Assembly (NCBI GenBank): GCA_022013205.1 | Contig: JAKLQT010000092.1 | Coordinates: 1 to 13,293 of the forward strand | Length of the DNA: 13,293 bases | Origin: Candidatus Omnitrophota bacterium | GTDB taxonomy: Bacteria; Omnitrophota; Gorgyraeia; B26-G9 | Direction of reading: 5' to 3' | Part shown: piece by piece, positions 6,018 through 12,294 of the stretch | Position numbering within the stretch: position 1 is the stretch's first letter | Layout: each line of letters begins with the position of its first letter | Translations under genes and position numbers: made by a program | The notes under the pieces: generated by a model | The model's input: only the letters and a program-made list of their open reading frames with translations | Databases searched by the model: none | Told to the model about the DNA's origin: nothing

Positions 6018-6713
6018 TTATTTTTCCGCTTCAATATAAAGACTCATTTCCGGAAACACATCAAGTTTATCTATATCCGGAACATTCCCTTTTCCGAACG
6101 CCTCTTTTTTGATATTTTTGAACCCGGCTTTTTCCAGTAAATACCGCATGGACTCAAAATCATACATCCAGCAATGCGGCCGGATAAAACGTATCATGAA
6201 CTTCTTAAACCCCAAAAACTTTACCCTGTAAAAATTCGGATAAAAAGTATCCATCAAAACATCAGCTAAAAGAAAATCCTTGCCGGTTTTCTTCTCTTGT
6301 TCATCGCCGGTTAACTCGTCTATTTTTTTATAATATTCAATATCACCCTGGACATATTTTATAGCTAAAAGTTTTAAATCAGGAACAACCACCCGGATAG
6401 ACGCGCCTTTTTTCATAATTCTAAAACATTCTTGTATAATACGTTCTGCTTCATACTTTTTAAAATGCTCCAATACATGTGAAATATAAACAAAATCCGC
6501 GTCCAGGTCATTAAAAGGCAATTTTTTTTTGAGATCATGCAGCATCAGATTTTCAGGCCATTTCCGGTCATATCGCTTTGGCAAAAATCCCAGCTTTAGA
6601 AACATTTTTTCAAGCAGAGGATTCTTATGTAATACCGCCAGGATTCCCCAGTCTACATTTATCCAATCCTCTTTTCCTACAGGGCCGCACCCTAAATTAA
6701 TTTTTTTCAGCAT
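6018..6713 (-). CDS. SAM-dependent methyltransferase (COG4627-like)
   Basis: This 231-aa class I methyltransferase begins with the SAM-binding motif KINLGCGPVGKEDWINVDWG (4-23), which in this group lies at the extreme N-terminus with no leading domain. FVYISHVLEHFKKYEAERII (74-93) and RIMKKGASIRVVVPDLKLLA (98-117) are the later motifs, and a C-terminal segment reads YLLEKAGFKNI. Members of this family are common in polysaccharide clusters and are thought to O-methylate sugars or lipid carriers, but their substrates are mostly unknown. I chose the ATG at 6713 because AGGA (6721-6724) lies 7 nt upstream; a GTG at 6719 would leave no spacing from that site. The gene is 2 nt from the radical SAM stop codon, so the two are probably translated together. 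Confidence 0.85.
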   Translation of the reverse strand: MLKKINLGCGPVGKEDWINVDWGILAVLHKNPLLEKMFLKLGFLPKRYDRKWPENLMLHDLKKKLPFNDLDADFVYISHVLEHFKKYEAERIIQECFRIMKKGASIRVVVPDLKLLAIKYVQGDIEYYKKIDELTGDEQEKKTGKDFLLADVLMDTFYPNFYRVKFLGFKKFMIRFIRPHCWMYDFESMRYLLEKAGFKNIKKEAFGKGNVPDIDKLDVFPEMSLYIEAEK

Positions 6714-6715
6714 AA

Positions 6716-8257
6716 TCACATCCTGATTAATTTTCTTAGTTTTACAAATAACCAGTAATCAACCGGCAAGGCAAAAAATTTAAACTGCAGCCTTATCCTT
6801 GCCATTAGATATCCCGCGTTAAACGCCATTTTAAAAATTATTCTAAAGAATTTATTATTTATGCCCTGAGCCAGCCAGTCTCTGGCGTCAAGATCCATCA
6901 TCCCGAATATATACTGCTCAAGCATTGTTATCAGGCGAAACTGTTTATCGCTTATCCATTTTTGCCGGCAAGCCCCTTTCTTGAATATATCCTCAGGGCT
7001 ATATGTAAGTTCACTCCAGCCTCTTAAGGTCCGCGGTTCTTGAAACCCATGCTTTTTCGCCATATCATACATGCTGCTGCCCGGCAATGGAGTATACGCG
7101 TAAACCATGAACCTGTTCTTCTTGCTTATTTTCATCAGCTTATCCGTCTGAGTAAGCATACTGTCAACCTCCTGCTTAACCCTGCCCGCGTTAAACTTAA
7201 GCTCACCTGACCAGGGAATTCCCGACATATAAGAAAACAGCACCTTAATATCATACTTATCACATAAAGCCGTAAATTTATAAATATCCTCCATGCTCGC
7301 GTCTTTATTTATAAGGTCTAACACCTTCTGCTCGCCTGATTCTGAGCCGGTTAAGATCATCTTAAGCCCGGCATCTTTCATTAATTGCCACACATCTTCT
7401 TCATACTTTACCAATGTTGGGATACGGCCATTGGCATTGCCCCATTTTATCTTGATATTTTTCTTTATCAGTCCATCGCATATATCCATAACTCTTTTTT
7501 TATTTACAAAAAAGTTGCTGTCATATACAGCAATCGAATCAATTTTATACTTTTTGTATAAATACTCCCATTCATCAACTACCCTTGCGGCCGCCAGGCT
7601 CACCCATCTTCTTTGATTCACAACAGGTTCAATGCAAAAAGAGCAACGGCAAGGACAACCATAACTGCTGATATATTGAATCGTCCTGTTTCCATACTCG
7701 GTTTTATTAAGGCACTTTTCCACGTCAACAATATCATAGGGGACACGCGGAAAATTATTCATATCTTCTATACTGAATTGTTTATTTAATATAATCCCGG
7801 AGTCCGATTTATACGATACCCCGGGAATATTTTTCAGATCATTGAAAAGTCCCGCGCGCAGGCATTCTACTATTTCATAAAATTTACGCTCTCCCTGGCC
7901 GCAAACAACAATATCCACAAGAGGATCTTTAATTGTAGACTCAGGTAAAATAGAAGGATGCCATCCTCCCCAGACTATTGGCAGGTGAGGATAGTTATCT
8001 TTTACAAGTTTTGCTATTTCAAGCCCTTCGGCAATTTGTGTTCCGGTCATGGCTGTTATGCCAAGACAAATGCTCCCCTGGCAGTCTTTAATTGCCTGCT
8101 TCATATAATCATTATATAAAGAGGGCGCTATTATTTTCACCTGCATCCCATCTTTATGCAAAAAAGAGGCTACGGCTAATAATGCCAACGGTGCCAGATC
8201 AATTTTCTTGCCAAAAGCACTCGCGCTGCCTTGGAACAAAACTATCTTTTCTTTCAT
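6716..8257 (-). CDS. B12-binding-type radical SAM protein
   Basis: This 513-aa protein has a cobalamin-binding-like N-terminal domain (about 1-160, with GITAMTGTQIAEGL, VWGGWHPSILPE and VVCGQGERKFYE) but no DxHxxG cobalt ligand. A radical SAM core follows: the cluster motif is C201-x3-C205-x2-C208, with an extra Cys at 203 (GCPCRCSFC). ESGEQKVLDLINK and the glycine-rich GIPWSG are further core features. The last 60 or so residues are basic and hydrophobic and may touch the membrane. The domain layout is that of BchE-like and lipid- or polyketide-modifying enzymes, which carry out methylations, cyclisations and rearrangements. In a glycan operon it may modify a lipid anchor or an unusual sugar; this is inference. 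It starts 18 nt after the RfbG-like gene, behind a weak AAGAGAG ribosome binding site. Confidence 0.88.
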   Translation of the reverse strand: MKEKIVLFQGSASAFGKKIDLAPLALLAVASFLHKDGMQVKIIAPSLYNDYMKQAIKDCQGSICLGITAMTGTQIAEGLEIAKLVKDNYPHLPIVWGGWHPSILPESTIKDPLVDIVVCGQGERKFYEIVECLRAGLFNDLKNIPGVSYKSDSGIILNKQFSIEDMNNFPRVPYDIVDVEKCLNKTEYGNRTIQYISSYGCPCRCSFCIEPVVNQRRWVSLAAARVVDEWEYLYKKYKIDSIAVYDSNFFVNKKRVMDICDGLIKKNIKIKWGNANGRIPTLVKYEEDVWQLMKDAGLKMILTGSESGEQKVLDLINKDASMEDIYKFTALCDKYDIKVLFSYMSGIPWSGELKFNAGRVKQEVDSMLTQTDKLMKISKKNRFMVYAYTPLPGSSMYDMAKKHGFQEPRTLRGWSELTYSPEDIFKKGACRQKWISDKQFRLITMLEQYIFGMMDLDARDWLAQGINNKFFRIIFKMAFNAGYLMARIRLQFKFFALPVDYWLFVKLRKLIRM

Positions 8258-8275
8258 CTATTTTTCTCTCTTGCC

Positions 8276-9244
8276 TTACACTTTCAAATATTTCTTATAC
8301 CATTTAATTGTGCGCTTAAGCCCTGATTCAAGATCATATCTTGGTTTCCATTTTAAGACTTCAGCTGCCTTTTTTGAACTCAAATACTGCTTATCTATTT
8401 CATTTTTAGCGACACCCAAAACTTTCATCTTAGCTTTTGGTTTTGCGCACAATTTAGCAATTTTTTTAAACAAATCTACTGCATTTAACACCTCGCCGGT
8501 ACTAAAATTAAATGCCTGCGCTCTGACATTTTTTTTATCTACTGCTTCAGCCAATGTCAAGTATCCGTCCACCGCGTCTTCAACATACATATATTCTCTT
8601 TCCGGAGTCCCGTCGCTCCTGATCAAAAATTCCTTTCCCTGTAAGATTGAGCAAATCGCGTCCGGAATGATTCGGCTTGAGTTTAGATCTCCTCCTCCAT
8701 AGGTATTCGCGTTCCTGGTTACAGCGATCGGCAGATCATAGGAAACAGCATAACTTCTTGCCAGGATATCAGCACACGCTTTAGACGCGTCATAGGGATA
8801 AAGCCCCAGCAACGGGCTGTCTTCGGTATACGGAAGATCCTTCTGCTCTCCATAAGCCTTATCTGTTGACGCGGTGATAATTCTTTTGATTGTCTTTGTA
8901 TTTCGGCAAGCTTCCAGGATATTCCAGGTGCCTTTAATATTCGATTCAAAAGTTGAGATCGGGCTCCGGTTAGCAATCTGCACCAGGGCCTGCGCCGCTA
9001 AGTGGAAACAGGAATCAATCGAGTATTCATTTAGCAGTCTTGCCATTAAATTATAATCTATTATATCTCCTTGCGCCTGAGTAACTTTTTTCTCCAGATT
9101 AAGCAGTTTATAGGTAGCCGGCTGCTTAACATCTCTTATTAAAACAATTACATTAGCTTTTTCTTCAACTAATCGTTTTACAAGCCAGGCTCCTATAAAC
9201 CCGTCCGCTCCGGTTACAAATACATTTCTGTTTTTCCAACTCAT
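8276..9244 (-). CDS. rfbG: CDP-glucose 4,6-dehydratase-like SDR
   Basis: This 322-aa extended SDR begins SWKNRNVFVTGADGFIGAWL with the glycine motif at G12, G15 and G18. The active site shows TASTDKAYGE (124-132) and Y151-x3-K155 in YPYDASKACAD. The Asp-Lys pair (D128, K129) with the early HLAAQALV (81-88) and FESNIKGTWNILEA fits CDP-glucose 4,6-dehydratase, rather than dTDP-glucose dehydratases with Asp-Glu. The enzyme would convert CDP-glucose to CDP-4-keto-6-deoxyglucose with bound NAD. It is shorter than typical RfbG (about 355 aa). The ATG at 9244 overlaps the RfbF-like stop codon as ATGA, with GGAGAGGA 6 nt upstream. The in-frame ATG at 9337 lies inside the previous gene. The neighbouring cytidylyltransferase-like gene supports the assignment. 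Another SDR activity, such as a sugar epimerase, is possible. Confidence 0.75.
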   Translation of the reverse strand: MSWKNRNVFVTGADGFIGAWLVKRLVEEKANVIVLIRDVKQPATYKLLNLEKKVTQAQGDIIDYNLMARLLNEYSIDSCFHLAAQALVQIANRSPISTFESNIKGTWNILEACRNTKTIKRIITASTDKAYGEQKDLPYTEDSPLLGLYPYDASKACADILARSYAVSYDLPIAVTRNANTYGGGDLNSSRIIPDAICSILQGKEFLIRSDGTPEREYMYVEDAVDGYLTLAEAVDKKNVRAQAFNFSTGEVLNAVDLFKKIAKLCAKPKAKMKVLGVAKNEIDKQYLSSKKAAEVLKWKPRYDLESGLKRTIKWYKKYLKV

Positions 9245-9969
9245 TTTTTCCTCTCCCATAAGTTCCAAAATGCCTGTTTTTGCTTCCACATCCTGTTTAA
9301 TTCCATGTAGTCTTTTAAGGTATTCATCGCTTTCCACGAACCATTATGCTTATACGCGCATATTTTTTCCAGTTTTGCGAATTTATTAAAAATATCTTTC
9401 TCCAGTTCACCTTCATCCAGATAGTCAAATACCTTTTTGTTCATCACCATGAATCCGCCGTTGATCCATTCATTAAGCACCGGTTTTTCGCTGAATTCAG
9501 TTACAAAATGCTTGTTATCTGTTTTAACTATGCCAAAATCTGAACTCATTCTGACTGTTGTAATAGTAACATAGGGTTTAAGTTGTAAATGAAAACTTAA
9601 AAGTTTATTGATATTTATATCCGCGACATCATCTCCGTAAGCAAGAAAGAAATTATCTGTTTTAATCAAATGTTCTACTTGCAAAATTCTCCGCGACTTT
9701 AAACTATCGACCCCTGTATTTATACACCTGATATCCCATCCTTCTTTGTTTTCTTTCCTGAAATAGTCTCTTATATGCTTGCCCCTATACCCCAGGCACA
9801 GGATAAACCGCTTGACCCCCTGACAGGCAAATATTTTCATAACATGCCAAAGTATAGGTTTTGAGCCGATTTCGATCAGAGGTTTAGGCACTTTAGCTGT
9901 AAGTTCTCCGATTCTAAGCCCTTTGCCCCCGCATAGAATAACAGCTGTTAAATCTTTCAGATTTTTCAT
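9241..9969 (-). CDS. rfbF: Glucose-1-phosphate cytidylyltransferase-like nucleotidyltransferase
   Basis: This 242-aa nucleotidyltransferase is built like RfbF. It has VILCGGKGLRIGELTAKVPKP (10-30) for NTP and phosphate binding, LIEIGSKPILWHVMKIFACQG (31-51), and the metal-binding YGDDVADIN (111-119). FSEKP, then WINGGFMVMNKKVFDYLD (168-185), and HNGSWKAMNTLKDYMELNRMW (208-228) at the C-terminus follow. These stretches are close to glucose-1-phosphate cytidylyltransferase, which joins CTP and glucose-1-phosphate into CDP-glucose, the first step of CDP-dideoxyhexose synthesis. It starts 9 nt after the GT4 stop codon and overlaps the next gene by 4 nt, so it is clearly co-translated with the RfbG-like enzyme. 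It is slightly shorter than the family norm (about 257 aa). Use of another NTP or sugar phosphate cannot be excluded. Confidence 0.8.
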   Translation of the reverse strand: MKNLKDLTAVILCGGKGLRIGELTAKVPKPLIEIGSKPILWHVMKIFACQGVKRFILCLGYRGKHIRDYFRKENKEGWDIRCINTGVDSLKSRRILQVEHLIKTDNFFLAYGDDVADININKLLSFHLQLKPYVTITTVRMSSDFGIVKTDNKHFVTEFSEKPVLNEWINGGFMVMNKKVFDYLDEGELEKDIFNKFAKLEKICAYKHNGSWKAMNTLKDYMELNRMWKQKQAFWNLWERKK

Positions 9970-9978
9970 ATTATTCTC

Positions 9979-11127
9979 TTATCCATGATAATGCTTCTTT
10001 ATACTTTCAATATTGGCAATGCTGAAGTTCTTTTGGGCATATTCGCGGCAATTGACCGTTAGTTTAGCAAGTTCATCCCTATTGTCATAAAAATATTCTA
10101 TTTCCTTTTTAATATTTTTCGCGTCAGGCACTACAACGCGTCCGACTGATTTATCAAGGATATCAGGGATTGCTCCCCTTTTTGCTCCAATCACAGGAGT
10201 ACCGCAGGATAAAGCCTCGATAATCACCTTGCCGAATGCCTCATCATATTGCGATGGGATAACAAATATATCCGCGGCCTGGAAATAAGGTATCAACTCC
10301 CGGCCTCTTATACCTTTTACAAGCATTACATTTTTGTTCTCCCGCGCATTTTTTTCAATAGATTCAAGTAAAGGGCCTTCATCTCCAATAAAAACAAACT
10401 TTATCGGCTTTTGTATTGTTCTTGCTATATCAAGTATTATATCCGCTCCTTTTAATTTTATAAACCTTCCCGCAAACAATACGATAAACTCGCCCTTTAA
10501 AGATAATCTTTCCTTTATTTGTTCCTTGTCCTTCGGGATATATTTATTTTGATCAACCCAGAGATAATAAGTATCCATTTTATTCTCCGGCAATCCAATG
10601 TCAATAAGCTCAGCCTTTGAAAAATTTGCCAGAGGCAGGATTTTATCAAACCCTTTAAGTGTCCATTTGACAACCTTAGCAAATAAAGACTTTTTCTTAA
10701 AATTATAGACCGCGCAAGTACTTATTATAGATCTTTTCCTGAAAATCCCGGCTATAAATTTTGCAACAAACGCGGCATTTAATCCCTGCGCGTGGATAAC
10801 ATCAATATCCTTTCCTTTTTTCAGCATAAACAAAAAGGTACAGATAAAAAAATAGGGAGTTAAATATAAAAATTCAAGCAATGGATACGGCTCTAATTTA
10901 TGAAATAAGTTATACCCGAACCAGGAGAACCTGTAAATCTCCAGATTTTCTTTTTTTTCTATTTTTTGCGCCTTTATCCGAGCCGTCAACGGCTGATAAG
11001 TTACCACATACACCTTATAATCATTTACACGCAAATTTTCACATAAATCATCCAAATAACTCTCCACCCCTCCTATATTCGGCCTGAAGAAGGGAGTTAA
11101 TATTAAAACCCTATTGCCGCCGTTCAT
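9979..11127 (-). CDS. Glycosyltransferase family 4 (GT-B fold)
   Basis: This 382-aa protein carries all the GT4 landmarks. FFRPNIGGVESYLDDLCENL (13-32) is the N-terminal glycine loop. DVIHAQGLNAAFVAKFI (109-125) is the middle of the acceptor domain. LFAGRFIKLKGADIILD (217-233) holds the donor phosphate-binding Arg221 and Lys226. QYDEAFGKVIIEALSCGTPVIG (293-314) has an intact E296-x7-E304. It would add a sugar from a nucleotide donor with retention of configuration. A hydrophobic stretch at 83-101 (LLEFLYLTPYFFICTFLFM) could hold it against the membrane. The ATG at 11127 has AGGAG 12 nt upstream, which is rather distant. It follows the family 2 transferase by 27 nt. The exact sugar is unknown. 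Confidence 0.9.
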   Translation of the reverse strand: MNGGNRVLILTPFFRPNIGGVESYLDDLCENLRVNDYKVYVVTYQPLTARIKAQKIEKKENLEIYRFSWFGYNLFHKLEPYPLLEFLYLTPYFFICTFLFMLKKGKDIDVIHAQGLNAAFVAKFIAGIFRKRSIISTCAVYNFKKKSLFAKVVKWTLKGFDKILPLANFSKAELIDIGLPENKMDTYYLWVDQNKYIPKDKEQIKERLSLKGEFIVLFAGRFIKLKGADIILDIARTIQKPIKFVFIGDEGPLLESIEKNARENKNVMLVKGIRGRELIPYFQAADIFVIPSQYDEAFGKVIIEALSCGTPVIGAKRGAIPDILDKSVGRVVVPDAKNIKKEIEYFYDNRDELAKLTVNCREYAQKNFSIANIESIKKHYHG

Positions 11128-11154
11128 TTTTATATTTATACTCCTGATTTTAGC

Positions 11155-12054
11155 TCAGGTTATACATTTTTTATTCCTGGCTTTTTGCGAAAGAAATACT
11201 GCGCCGACTAATCCCCGCAGAAAATACATACCCAGCGTAAGCACCGGATGCATCATTAATTTTTTCCATTTACCATTTTCAAAAAAAACGCCGAAAAAAC
11301 GGTAAGCCAATCCCAACTGTTTCTTTATAATCCTGTCATTCCTGCCCCATTTATGGATATAGCTTATAAATGCTGCGCTATAGTAACTTTTCTTAGCTAA
11401 ATAAGGGAAAAGCCTGAACTGCCCTTCATTGTGTGATAAAGACGCGCGTATAATATCTGTTTTTCCGAGTTCTTTGGCTCTTCTGTCAAAATCCCAATCC
11501 TCAGGGCCTGTAAGGCTCTCATCAAATCCATTAAGCTTATTAAAAACATCCCTGGCTACAAAACGCACGCAATCAATATCAGTCGCGTCATAAAAACTTC
11601 TTTCGAAATTCCTTACTTTGTTCCAAAAACCTGGCTTCGGTAAGTGATTACACAGATTACAAACCTGATTACACTGATTAAAAGACTGATCAGAAGGTAA
11701 ATTCACTATTCGTTCAGGGATATATAACGCGATAAGGTTTTCCTTTTCACATTTTTCCACACATTCGCCAATAACATTTTCCGCTAAAATCATGTCCGCG
11801 TCCAGGTATAAAATATATTTACCATTTGACCTGCTTACGCCAAAATTTCTCTGTGCGGAGCGTTCCGGGCCAAAATCATAGACATTTTCCGTGAATTCCT
11901 TTGCTATCACTTTTGTATTATCAGTTGAGTCATTATCAACAACAATATTTTCTATCCGGCTCTGATCAAAATCCTGATTCATAATAGACTGAAGACAATT
12001 TCTTATATGTTTCTCCTCATTCTTTGTCGTTATAATAACTGAGACTTCTATCAT
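11155..12054 (-). CDS. Glycosyltransferase family 2 (GT-A fold)
   Basis: This is a 299-aa inverting transferase with a GT-A domain. It starts VSVIITTKNEEKHIRNCLQSI (4-24), then IVVDNDSTDNT (37-47) for the nucleotide, the metal-binding D85-A-D87 in LYLDADM, and LTGPEDWDF (181-189) near the catalytic base. A hydrophobic C-terminal helix lies at about 269-289 (HPVLTLGMYFLRGLVGAVFL), which may anchor it to the membrane. Residues about 118-141 form an Asn/Cys-rich insert (NQCNQVCNLCNH) encoded by degenerate GATTAC repeats, placed where homologs run from IPE(R/V)xV straight to FWNKVRNFERSFY. The ATG at 12054 overlaps a short upstream frame as ATGA; purine-rich GAGAGG lies about 17 nt upstream, too far to be a strong ribosome binding site. 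It is the first gene of the operon. Donor and acceptor are unknown. Confidence 0.88.
   Translation of the reverse strand: MIEVSVIITTKNEEKHIRNCLQSIMNQDFDQSRIENIVVDNDSTDNTKVIAKEFTENVYDFGPERSAQRNFGVSRSNGKYILYLDADMILAENVIGECVEKCEKENLIALYIPERIVNLPSDQSFNQCNQVCNLCNHLPKPGFWNKVRNFERSFYDATDIDCVRFVARDVFNKLNGFDESLTGPEDWDFDRRAKELGKTDIIRASLSHNEGQFRLFPYLAKKSYYSAAFISYIHKWGRNDRIIKKQLGLAYRFFGVFFENGKWKKLMMHPVLTLGMYFLRGLVGAVFLSQKARNKKCIT
11646..11680. repeat. Degenerate GATTA(C) micro-repeat inside the GT2 gene
   Basis: On the plus strand, GATTA occurs at 11646, 11655, 11667 and 11676, so the spacings are 9, 12 and 9 bp, all multiples of three. The repeats encode the NQCNQVCNLCNH part of the glycosyltransferase insert. 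Together with its edges the insert spans about 11632-11703 and keeps the reading frame. Confidence 0.8.
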
Positions 12055-12146
12055 TTGGACTTTTTCTTCCCTCTCTTCTTTTTACCCATAAATATATACC
12101 CAATGAGGCTAAAACCCCAGGGGAATCACATTCTTGTAAGAAAACC

Positions 12147-12258
12147 GCCTTCGGCAATGACTTTTATCGCCGGTTACAGGCGATTTTCGCAGCCCCAGCC
12201 GTTTTGATTCGCGAAGCAAATCAAGCGGAGATAGGAAAGTATTTTTATACTTTCCTAT
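12147..12258 (-). promoter_or_regulatory. Multi-hairpin leader region ahead of the glycan operon
   Basis: Four hairpins lie in succession on the minus strand. The first, 12231-12258, is a perfect 12-bp stem (ATAGGAAAGTAT) with a 4-nt loop. The second, 12204-12224, is a 9-bp stem with a UUC loop that is complete only in minus-strand RNA because one pair is U-G. The third, 12166-12184, is ATCGCC/GGCGAT with a 7-nt loop. The fourth, 12147-12155, is a small GCC-GAA-GGC. None is followed by a proper U-run. If transcribed they would form the 5' leader of the eight-gene operon. A regulatory RNA, a mobile repeat, or an operator (for the first hairpin) are all possible; it matches no riboswitch class I know. 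Confidence 0.4.
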
Positions 12259-12281
12259 ACAGTGAAAAAATGGGCTGTGAA
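12254..12281 (-). promoter_or_regulatory. Possible promoter of the glycan operon
   Basis: On the minus strand, TTCACA (12276-12281, five of six to the -35 consensus) and TATAGG (12254-12259, four of six) are separated by 16 bp. It begins 14 bp after the stop codon of the AAA ATPase gene. The -10 box overlaps one arm of the perfect hairpin at 12231-12258, which could then act as an operator. Evidence is sequence resemblance only. Confidence 0.3.
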
Positions 12282-12294
12282 TTTACCACTATTA

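Noticed and set aside
6714..6719. GTG start at 6719 for the methyltransferase
   Set aside because: It would leave no spacing from the AGGAT ribosome binding site; the ATG at 6713 has 7 nt.
8208..8702. 164-aa plus-strand open frame opposite the radical SAM and RfbG-like genes
   Set aside because: It crosses two well-supported minus-strand genes and shows no domain.
9245..9337. In-frame ATG at 9337 extending the RfbG-like protein into the RfbF-like gene
   Set aside because: The ATGA overlap at 9241-9244 with a good ribosome binding site is the standard coupled start.
11632..11703. CRISPR-like array
   Set aside because: The repeated unit is only about 6 bp, spaced by 3-6 bp, and lies inside a coding gene.
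12138..12149. ops/JUMPstart-like element (GGCGGT on the minus strand) before a polysaccharide operon
   Set aside because: Only GGCGGT matches; the following bases TTTTC differ from the conserved GGCGGTAG core.
12231..12258. Intrinsic terminator of the AAA ATPase gene
   Set aside because: The stem is perfect but A+T-rich and no T-run follows on either strand, so I describe it as a hairpin or possible operator.
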